From Pseudanabaena sp. UBA1465 (GTDB taxonomy: Bacteria; Cyanobacteriota; Cyanobacteriia; Pseudanabaenales; Pseudanabaenaceae): DNA of 10,064 nucleotides. The position numbers and the translations under genes were made by a program. Below, in pieces: positions 1-5,727 of the stretch. The notes under the pieces were generated by a model. The model had not been told where the DNA came from, searched no databases, and saw only the letters and a list, made by a program, of their open reading frames with translations. Within the stretch, counting starts at the first letter, position 1; each line of letters starts with the position of its first letter. The stretch spans positions 4,668-14,731 of the forward strand of contig DCSN01000199.1 of NCBI GenBank assembly GCA_002325645.1. The letters are read 5' to 3'.

Positions 1-16
1 CAACTCTCTTTTCTGC

Positions 17-1099
17 TTATTGCTCTTCATCATAATCAAGATTTTGATGTTCACTACGGCGGGACTCGCGGCGATAGCGCTTTTTAAGTAGCCTGGGTTC
101 CTGTTGCTGCTTACCATCGCTAGTATCTTTCACCTTCACAGAGGCATCAGCATTGGTCGTGTTTTTGAGCTTTTGCTGATAAACGATCGCCTCTTCAAGA
201 TAGGCACAATAATGTTCATAGCGCTCCCAATCGCCGCGCACTACGCAATCTGGTTCATCGCGGCGATGTAAACAATTATTGAAATGACAGAGATCTCCTG
301 CGGCTAATCTTTGTCTGGCTTCGGGAAAACAATCCGCCAATTCTTGAGGGGTCACCGTTAAATTTGGTTGCATAAATCCAGGGGTATCCGCGAGATAGCC
401 CCCCGCAGCTAAGGCAAATAGCTCCACATGGCGCGTGGTATGTCGTCCATGCCCTAAGCGTTGGGAAACTTCACCGACCCGAACTTGTAAGTTTGGAATG
501 AGTAAATTAATCAGGCTAGATTTACCAACACCTGAAAGTCCCGCCACTACGGTTACACCCGTTTGTAAATGCTGCGCGAGTTCCTCAATGCCTTGATTGT
601 TATAGGTGCTAATCGCGATCGGCGGATAGCCCCACAATGTCAAGCGATCGCGCCAATCATCCCATACTTGATCGCTAACTAAATCGCGCTTATTCAGGCA
701 TAGTAAAACTTCAACTTGAGTGCTTTCAGCTTTAACTAAAAATCGGCTGAGTTGGTGCGGATCGAGATTTGGCTCCGCAAGGGCAAAAACTAATAAAATG
801 CGATCGACATTTGCTACCGTTGGGCGATCCAGTAAATTACGGCGCGGGTCTACCTCAGAGATCGCCCCACGTTTACCATGCCAGTCAGGTTCCTCAATGG
901 TGACGCGATCGCCGACACAGATCTGCTGCCCAATTTTTTTCAGCCTAGCGCGGCGGGTGCAAAGCAGTTCATCAATAAATTGACTGTAGGTTTTGCCAGA
1001 TTCATCAAGCAAATCTAAACAAAAAGTTTGGTCTAACCTAACCCGATAAAAGTTGGCTTGCACAGCCAAGACTGTACCTATTAGAGCCAACATAGCCAT
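17..1099 (-). CDS. rsgA: Ribosome small subunit-dependent GTPase A (30S maturation factor)
   Basis: RsgA is a circularly permuted GTPase that acts late in 30S subunit assembly in the cytoplasm; its GTPase activity is stimulated by the small subunit. The 360-residue protein shows an N-terminal OB-fold-like region (about 5-80), then the GTPase motifs in permuted order: G4 NKRD at 136-139, G1 GLSGVGKS at 187-194, the G2 region RHTTRH at 219-224, and G3 DTPG at 238-241. A zinc-binding segment follows, with Cys271, Cys276, His278 and Cys285. After about residue 310 there is a polar, strongly basic tail (LLKKRYRRESRR) ending in an acidic tip. The start ATG at 1097-1099 is followed two codons later by another ATG, so initiation could be at either. 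It is the last gene of the dnaJ-tusA-rsgA cluster, 7 bp after the TusA-family gene, and is probably co-transcribed with it. Family assignment is very secure. Confidence 0.96.
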   Translation of the reverse strand: MAMLALIGTVLAVQANFYRVRLDQTFCLDLLDESGKTYSQFIDELLCTRRARLKKIGQQICVGDRVTIEEPDWHGKRGAISEVDPRRNLLDRPTVANVDRILLVFALAEPNLDPHQLSRFLVKAESTQVEVLLCLNKRDLVSDQVWDDWRDRLTLWGYPPIAISTYNNQGIEELAQHLQTGVTVVAGLSGVGKSSLINLLIPNLQVRVGEVSQRLGHGRHTTRHVELFALAAGGYLADTPGFMQPNLTVTPQELADCFPEARQRLAAGDLCHFNNCLHRRDEPDCVVRGDWERYEHYCAYLEEAIVYQQKLKNTTNADASVKVKDTSDGKQQQEPRLLKKRYRRESRRSEHQNLDYDEEQ

Positions 1100-1106
1100 A
1101 CTTGCA

Positions 1107-1340
1107 TCATGCTTTTTGAACTATTAATGCAAAAAAGCGATCGCGCTCTTCAATGCCTTTGACCTGATGACCATCTGAAATCAAACTATTAGGAACTTGC
1201 TCAATCGGCTCACCGCCATCTAGCAAAACTTCTAATAATTGTCCTGTTTCTAGTTTTTCGAGATGCAACTTTGCCCGCACAAAACTAAGTGGACAGGGAA
1301 CACCGCGTAAATCGATGGACTTAACTGCTTGAATGCACAT
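1107..1340 (-). CDS. TusA/SirA-family sulfurtransferase-like protein
   Basis: This 77-residue protein belongs to the TusA (SirA/YedF) fold family. Members carry sulfur as a persulfide on a conserved cysteine, in tRNA thiolation or other sulfur transfers. The signature starts at LRG (11-13), followed by PCPLS at 15-19, with Cys16 as the candidate sulfur-carrying residue. The classical motif is CPxP; here the second proline is Ser19. The downstream stretch with LLDGGEPIEQVP fits cyanobacterial members of the family. The TusBCDE partners of E. coli are not visible nearby, so the real sulfur acceptor is unknown. It sits between dnaJ (69-bp gap holding a strong hairpin) and rsgA (7-bp gap). No convincing Shine-Dalgarno sequence precedes the ATG. 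Family assignment is firm; the function is inferred. Confidence 0.88.
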   Translation of the reverse strand: MCIQAVKSIDLRGVPCPLSFVRAKLHLEKLETGQLLEVLLDGGEPIEQVPNSLISDGHQVKGIEERDRFFALIVQKA

Positions 1341-1366
1341 ATCTTTTTGCTGTCTTATTTGTCTAA

Positions 1367-1397
1367 TTTTAAGGATGAGTAATGCTCATCCTTAAAA
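1367..1397. repeat. 13-bp perfect hairpin between dnaJ and the TusA-family gene
   Basis: The arms at 1367-1379 and 1385-1397 are perfectly complementary around a 5-nt loop. The core is AAGGATGAG and the base of the stem is four T:A pairs. It begins 13 bp beyond the dnaJ stop codon in the direction of transcription. No T-run follows the stem on the minus strand, so it is not a textbook terminator. It could be a partial terminator, a processing site, or a 3' stabiliser that lowers expression of the two downstream genes relative to dnaJ. Confidence 0.7.
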
Positions 1398-1409
1398 CTT
1401 GAGTGATTT

Positions 1410-2537
1410 TTAGTGATTACCAAATATACCGCCGAGAATGTCACCGATACCAGACTTAGACGCACTACCAAATTGCTTTTCTTTAAGCTTTTCGAGAACT
1501 TCGCGCTCTTCGTTGCCAATTTTGGTGGGGATATCAATTTTGATTCTGATTAAATGATCGCCACGCGCCACTGGATTGCCAAGCTTTGGCACACCTAATC
1601 CTTCTAGGGTTAAAACCGTGTCAGACTGCGTACCTGCGGGAATCGTAAGCGGCTTTTTACCATCAACAGTGTTAATGGAGATTTTGTCACCAAGGATTGC
1701 TTGCAGATAGCTAATCTTTAGCTCTGACAGGATATTAATACCTTCACGCTCAAACTCGTTGTCAGCTTGGACAAACAAGTAAACATAAAGATCACCAGAA
1801 GGACCACCACGTTGTCCCGCATCACCTTCGTTAGATACACGCAGTCTTGTGCCGCTATCAACGCCTGCGGGAATAGTGATTTTTAGTTTTTTGGTAACTT
1901 GATTGAGTCCTAAGCCATTACAGCTTTCGCATTTGTCTTCAATGGTTTGCCCCGTACCATTACAGGTGGGGCAAGTAGACACTTGGGTAAAGCTGCCGAA
2001 AGGCGTACGAGTAGCCCGACGGACTTGACCAGTGCCACTACAGGTTCCACAGGTGCGAGGTCTTGTACCTGCTTTTGCCCCTGATCCGTTGCAGGTTCCG
2101 CAGGTTTCTAGGTGAGAAATTTTGATCTGTTTCTCGCCACCAAATATGGCTTCCCGAAACTCTAGCTTGAGGTCGAAGCGTAAGTCTTCACCGCGAGTGG
2201 GGCCACTGCGACGACGTGCTTGCTGTTGACCCGTGTTAGAAAAGCCACTAAAGAAGCTTTCAAAGATATCGGCAAATCCACCCATATCGCCCATATCGGG
2301 TGCGCCGCCGCCACCGCTTGATACGCCAGCTTCACCAAAGCGATCGTACCGCGCACGACTCTCTGGTTCCGAGAGAACTTCGTAAGCACGGTTAATTTCT
2401 TTAAATCGTTCATCTGCCCCCGCTTCTTTGTTGACATCGGGGTGATATTTTCGAGCCAAACGTCGATACGCTCGTTTGATTTCCTCTTTGTCAGTACTGC
2501 GATCGACTCCAAGGATTTCGTAATAATCACGCGCCAT
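1410..2537 (-). CDS. dnaJ: Type I (class A) Hsp40 co-chaperone DnaJ
   Basis: DnaJ delivers unfolded clients to DnaK and stimulates its ATPase. All four parts of a class A Hsp40 are present in 375 residues. The J-domain (about 4-69) has the HPD triad at 32-34. A Gly/Phe-rich linker covers about 70-100. The zinc-binding domain has four CxxCxGxG repeats starting at Cys146, Cys163, Cys189 and Cys203. The C-terminal substrate-binding and dimerisation region covers about 215-350. Length is normal for the family. The start MARDYYEILGV is the standard DnaJ beginning. In this window dnaK and grpE are absent from its side; a ferredoxin gene with its own 3' hairpin lies upstream, and the 150-bp gap must hold the dnaJ promoter. 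No CIRCE element (TTAGCACTC-N9-GAGTGCTAA) is seen there. Confidence 0.97.
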   Translation of the reverse strand: MARDYYEILGVDRSTDKEEIKRAYRRLARKYHPDVNKEAGADERFKEINRAYEVLSEPESRARYDRFGEAGVSSGGGGAPDMGDMGGFADIFESFFSGFSNTGQQQARRRSGPTRGEDLRFDLKLEFREAIFGGEKQIKISHLETCGTCNGSGAKAGTRPRTCGTCSGTGQVRRATRTPFGSFTQVSTCPTCNGTGQTIEDKCESCNGLGLNQVTKKLKITIPAGVDSGTRLRVSNEGDAGQRGGPSGDLYVYLFVQADNEFEREGINILSELKISYLQAILGDKISINTVDGKKPLTIPAGTQSDTVLTLEGLGVPKLGNPVARGDHLIRIKIDIPTKIGNEEREVLEKLKEKQFGSASKSGIGDILGGIFGNH

Positions 2538-2653
2538 AGGGGGTTTCTCTGTCGCCTAAAGGATTCATGGACAACTATTCTAGTTTAACGTAGCATTTAC
2601 TGCTTGCTTATGGATATTCGTAAAGAGTACGTTTTACCGCACATATCTCTATG

Positions 2654-2678
2654 TCAATCTCGGCTTTACCGAGATTGA
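2654..2678 (-). terminator. Hairpin terminator candidate after the ferredoxin gene
   Basis: A 10-bp perfect stem (2654-2663 with 2669-2678) around a 5-nt loop starts about 9 bp after the ferredoxin stop codon. No T-run follows on the minus strand, so efficiency is uncertain. Its placement separates the ferredoxin transcript from dnaJ. Confidence 0.5.
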
Positions 2679-2687
2679 TGCATAAAA

Positions 2688-2984
2688 CTATGGCCTTGTT
2701 TTCACGCTGACATTACCATTGACCAAGGTTTGACAGGCAAGACGATAGTTTGCAGGTTTATTCTTGAGCTTTTTTTCTTCAAATTCAGTTCTGGGGGAGA
2801 GGTTTTCTAAACCATCCACAATCTCTACAACACAGGTGGCACATTGACCATAACCATTGCAGTTAGTGAGCTTCGCAACAAATTTGTAGATGTCGATGTT
2901 GTTTTCGAGAGCCTTGATGCGGAGGTTTACGCCATCCATCGCGATCGCCTCTTTGCCTTCATTCACAAACGTAATGTTTGCCAT
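2688..2984 (-). CDS. 2Fe-2S ferredoxin-like electron carrier
   Basis: This 98-residue protein has a ferredoxin (beta-grasp) fold pattern. The four candidate cluster ligands are Cys42, Cys48, Cys51 and Cys84, giving the spacing C-x5-C-x2-C-x32-C. Plant-type photosynthetic ferredoxins use C-x4-C-x2-C with about 29 residues to the last cysteine, so this is not the PetF type. The longer first loop (CNGYGQC) resembles adrenodoxin-type spacing and a separate group of conserved cyanobacterial 2Fe-2S proteins. I recall Synechocystis slr0148 as a similar protein, but cannot verify this here. The end of the protein is basic (VKTRP), unlike the acidic surface of PetF. The gene appears monocistronic: hairpin after it, AT-rich 246-bp divergent region before it. 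Electron donor and acceptor are unknown. Confidence 0.88.
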   Translation of the reverse strand: MANITFVNEGKEAIAMDGVNLRIKALENNIDIYKFVAKLTNCNGYGQCATCVVEIVDGLENLSPRTEFEEKKLKNKPANYRLACQTLVNGNVSVKTRP

Positions 2985-2985
2985 A

Positions 2986-3023
2986 ACTAAGTATTAATTA
3001 TTTGTTAATTTTTATTACTTAGT
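2986..3023. promoter_or_regulatory. Inverted repeat just upstream of the ferredoxin gene
   Basis: Two 8-bp arms, ACTAAGTA at 2986-2993 and TACTTAGT at 3016-3023, flank a 22-bp AT-rich spacer immediately before the ferredoxin start codon. It could be an operator or a leader hairpin. No regulator is suggested by the sequence, and the AT-richness raises the chance of coincidence. Confidence 0.25.
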
Positions 3024-3131
3024 CAGTATCTTATGAAATGGCTGCTTATAGCAATCCAACCGAAAACAGAGATGGCGCGAAAAGCAAGCAACTTCATCTC
3101 AAAGTACCTCAACATAATTAAAATCCAGATC

Positions 3132-3181
3132 TAAAACCTGCGGCGTACGCGCAGCGTGCGCTCTTTCCTTTTAGGGTTTTA
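3132..3181. repeat. Small palindromic intergenic repeat with GC-rich core
   Basis: The divergent region 2985-3230 has no gene. Within it, TAAAACC (3132-3138) and GGTTTTA (3175-3181) bracket a 36-bp interior whose left part is very GC-rich and contains the palindrome GCGTACGC (3143-3150) and a run of GCGCAG/GTGCGC. Base composition contrasts sharply with the AT-rich surroundings. This looks like a dispersed cyanobacterial small palindromic repeat. Whether it recurs in the genome cannot be seen here. Confidence 0.5.
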
Positions 3182-3230
3182 TATTTAACTAAGCCTACTT
3201 ACTTATATAAAATGTAATAAAATGTAACCT

Positions 3231-4301
3231 ATGGCTACAACTCCTTCACATTCAGACATCGAAGCTCTCGCTCATGATTTGCATAGATTGGTTGACAATC
3301 TTGAATCGACCGAGAATGGAGAGCTAATTTACAACGCTTTGAAGACGATTACCCAACTCAGTCAGACTGATACTGAGCGGCTAGATTGGAAGATTTTGAT
3401 GGGTTCATTGCAGGATATGCAAAAGGCGATCGCCATGTTTTATCCGCACCGCTTTAATCGTAAGGTGAGTATCTTTGGTTCGGCGCGGACTGATGATCAT
3501 GCACCTGAGTATCGTCAAGCCTACGACTTTGCTCAACAAATTACGAAGCATGGCTTTATGGTAATTACGGGTGCTGGGGGCGGCATTATGGCGGCGGGAA
3601 ATGAGGGGGCAGAGAATAATTCTTTTGGCTTAAATATTAGTTTGCCCTTTGAGCAATCTAGCAATGGATTTTTGTCTACGGATTCTCGATTAGTCAAGTT
3701 TCGCTATTTTTTCACACGCAAATTATATTTTGTCAAGGAAAGTGATGCGATCGCTTTATTTCCTGGAGGCTTCGGTACACAGGATGAATTTTTTGAATGT
3801 TTGACACTTTGCCAAACGGGACGGACTACCCCCCGACCCATAGTATTAATGGATAAAAAAGGTGGCGACTATTGGAAGCAATGGGATTTATTTGTCCAAG
3901 AGCAGTTGATCGCCAGAGGCTTGATTCTCAAAGAAGATCGCAGTCTTTACAAAATCACTGATGATATTGATGAAGCTTGTCAATATATTTCTTTGTTTTA
4001 CAGTGTTTACCATTCCTGCCGATGGGTTGGTGATTTGTTTGTCGTGCGTTTAAATACCGCAATTACTGATGAGCATCTCGATCGCTTAAATAGCAACTTT
4101 GGCGATATTTTGATTAAGGGTAAAATCGAACGTAGTCAAGCCTTGTCTAAGGAAGCCAATGATTCACATATTATCGATTTACCCCGTTTAACCATGCACT
4201 TTAATCAGCATGGATTCGGGCGTTTGCAAGAATTGATTGCCGCAATTAATGACACCTGTGATAGTGGTAATCCGATGGTTTGTCGTCCTGAAAAGCGTTA
4301 A
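3231..4301 (+). CDS. LOG-family (TIGR00730-like) Rossmann-fold protein, long form
   Basis: LOG-family enzymes release free bases from nucleoside 5'-monophosphates (phosphoribohydrolase, the cytokinin-activating reaction in plants) and were often mislabelled lysine decarboxylases. The 356-residue protein shows FGSAR at 82-86, the glycine-rich segment GAGGGIMAAGNEGA at 114-127, an RK pair at 163-164, and the signature PGGFGTQDE at 178-186. Short LOG enzymes are about 180-200 residues. Here a helical N-terminal extension (about 1-75) and a C-terminal region (about 255-345) are added, as in longer bacterial members. Substrate is therefore uncertain: cytokinin nucleotides or general purine/pyrimidine monophosphates are both possible. 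No Shine-Dalgarno sequence is evident before the ATG. A terminator-like hairpin begins in the stop codon, and the next gene lies 124 bp downstream. Family is firm, activity inferred. Confidence 0.9.
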   Translation: MATTPSHSDIEALAHDLHRLVDNLESTENGELIYNALKTITQLSQTDTERLDWKILMGSLQDMQKAIAMFYPHRFNRKVSIFGSARTDDHAPEYRQAYDFAQQITKHGFMVITGAGGGIMAAGNEGAENNSFGLNISLPFEQSSNGFLSTDSRLVKFRYFFTRKLYFVKESDAIALFPGGFGTQDEFFECLTLCQTGRTTPRPIVLMDKKGGDYWKQWDLFVQEQLIARGLILKEDRSLYKITDDIDEACQYISLFYSVYHSCRWVGDLFVVRLNTAITDEHLDRLNSNFGDILIKGKIERSQALSKEANDSHIIDLPRLTMHFNQHGFGRLQELIAAINDTCDSGNPMVCRPEKR

Positions 4302-4341
4302 CCATAAAAAAGACCGCGCTACGCGCTGCCTTTTTTATGGT
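4301..4341 (+). terminator. Terminator-like hairpin after the LOG-family gene
   Basis: A 12-bp perfect stem (4301-4312 with 4330-4341) begins at the last base of the stop codon. It continues, with mismatches, into an inner GCGC/GCGC stem. A six-A run in the left arm pairs with a six-T run in the right arm, so the T-tract is inside the stem. Confidence 0.75.
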
Positions 4342-4425
4342 AGTCAATACGGCTAAAATGTATCAAAAGCGCAATTGTAAAGATTTCAGAGCCAAGCAAA
4401 AAAATAAATTTAGGACAGACACATC

Positions 4426-5697
4426 ATGAGAGGCGGTATCCGCATCGGCAGTATTGCAGGTATTCCTATATATGTAGATTCGTCATGGTTTCTCGTACTC
4501 AGCTTTCTAGCAGTTATTCTGAGTGCTGCCTACGCCAAGCCTGATTTAGCGCCATCTTTTGCGTTAGGCTATGGGGCGATTACCGCAATTCTTTTCTTTT
4601 TATCAATCGTTTCTAATAAAATCGCCCACGCCCTGACGTCTAAAGCGCGAGGCTTAAACATCGATGCTATTAATATTCAGTTTATGAATGGGGCAACTGC
4701 CTTTGAGCATGAAGCCAAGGATCCCTTTTCAGTATTTAGTATTGCCATCTCAGGACCATTAACGAGTTTGTTACTCAGTGCGATCGGTTTTACCGCCGCA
4801 TGGCTGATTGCTGGGGATGTAATTTTTTCTAATAATCCTAAAATAATTGATACTTTGCCTAGCACTATTGGTAGTGTTCGGACAATTTGGACAATTATTG
4901 TCCTCAAATTTGCTCAAATAAATCTTATATTTGGCTTTTTTAGTCTTATTCCCGCTTTACCCTTTGAAGGTGGACATATCCTTAAAGCAGCAGTCTGGAA
5001 ATTGACAGGCGATCGCTTTACTGGCATCCGATGGGCGGCGCGATCGGGTCAGTTTTTGGGGATCATGACAATGATTATAGGTGGATTAGTAACGTTCACA
5101 AATATCGGCGGGATCTTCCTAATACTGATCGGATGGTTCTTGTTTGGCAGTGCAGGTGGCTATCTCTATATCAATAATCTCCAGCAGGCTTTGCTCAGTA
5201 TTGATGCGGAAGCCGCGATGACGCGAGATTTTCGCCTCGTCGATGCTGAGATTTCATTAAGAGACTTTGCGGACAAGTTTTTGCTAATGGAAGATAAGGA
5301 ATCGCATCCTATTTATATTGCTTCATCAAATGGGCGCGATCGCGGTTTGATTAGGTCTGAACAAATTCGCCTGATTGACCATAGCGAGTGGCAAGAGAGA
5401 TCCCTACAATCGCTGATCGAATCCTTTAATGAAATTGATACCGTCGATCTGAAAACGCCAATTTCTACAGTTATATATCTGCTTGAACAAAAGCAATTGC
5501 GTTATATGATCGTGCGATCGCCTGTTGGCTCAGTTGCGGGCGTAATTGATCGGGGGGATATTATCAAGGCTTTGGACAGTAAATTGTTGTGGCGTATCCC
5601 TTCCGAATATGTCAAACAAATTAAAACAGAGGGAAAATTTCCGCCTAACTTTCGTTTAGTTGAGATTTGCGAACAATTAAATTCAAAAGAGATCTAA
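4426..5697 (+). CDS. Site-2-protease-like (M50) membrane protein with CBS pair; catalytic motifs degenerate
   Basis: The protein has the layout of bacterial M50B/S2P intramembrane metalloproteases: several hydrophobic segments (about 18-36, 47-63, 102-130, 152-180, 208-247) and a cytosolic tail with two CBS-like units (about 265-320 and 335-385). The usual HExxH motif is replaced by N64-K-I-A-H68: first His to Asn, catalytic Glu to Lys, with the second His kept. The following HAL-x5-GL context shows that this is the right place in the alignment. The second motif, normally FNxxPxxPLDGG, reads FSLIPALPFEGG (171-182), so the zinc-binding Asp is Glu181 and the preceding Asn is Ser172. The frame is open over the full normal length, so it is not a decayed gene. 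Proteolysis is unlikely; a scaffolding, chaperone or ligand-sensing role through the CBS pair is inferred, as for the plant homologue EGY3 and for iRhoms. Confidence 0.88.
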   Translation: MRGGIRIGSIAGIPIYVDSSWFLVLSFLAVILSAAYAKPDLAPSFALGYGAITAILFFLSIVSNKIAHALTSKARGLNIDAINIQFMNGATAFEHEAKDPFSVFSIAISGPLTSLLLSAIGFTAAWLIAGDVIFSNNPKIIDTLPSTIGSVRTIWTIIVLKFAQINLIFGFFSLIPALPFEGGHILKAAVWKLTGDRFTGIRWAARSGQFLGIMTMIIGGLVTFTNIGGIFLILIGWFLFGSAGGYLYINNLQQALLSIDAEAAMTRDFRLVDAEISLRDFADKFLLMEDKESHPIYIASSNGRDRGLIRSEQIRLIDHSEWQERSLQSLIESFNEIDTVDLKTPISTVIYLLEQKQLRYMIVRSPVGSVAGVIDRGDIIKALDSKLLWRIPSEYVKQIKTEGKFPPNFRLVEICEQLNSKEI

Positions 5698-5725
5698 GAA
5701 AGGGGCGCAAAGCGCCCCTTTCTTA
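5695..5725. terminator. Bidirectional terminator between convergent genes
   Basis: A 14-bp perfect stem (5695-5708 with 5712-5725) with a 3-nt AAA loop has a GGGGCGC core. It starts within the stop codon of the S2P-like gene and ends 2 bp before the stop codon of the convergent 570-residue gene, so it can serve both transcripts. Confidence 0.85.
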
Positions 5726-5727
5726 AA

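Noticed and set aside
2162..2530. 122-codon minus-strand open frame inside dnaJ
   Set aside because: It overlaps the J-domain and Gly-rich region of a fully convincing dnaJ in another frame and has no family features.
2538..2687. CIRCE or other heat-shock operator upstream of dnaJ
   Set aside because: No match to the CIRCE inverted repeat was found; the only clear palindrome lies next to the ferredoxin stop codon and fits a terminator better.
3143..4326. The LOG-family gene as cargo of a mobile element flanked by the two GC-rich palindromes
   Set aside because: The palindromes share only a short core, their outer arms differ, and codon and HIP1 usage of the gene match its neighbours.
4426..5697. 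Calling the S2P-like gene a pseudogene
   Set aside because: The frame is intact over the full family length with membrane segments and CBS units preserved; only the catalytic motifs are changed.
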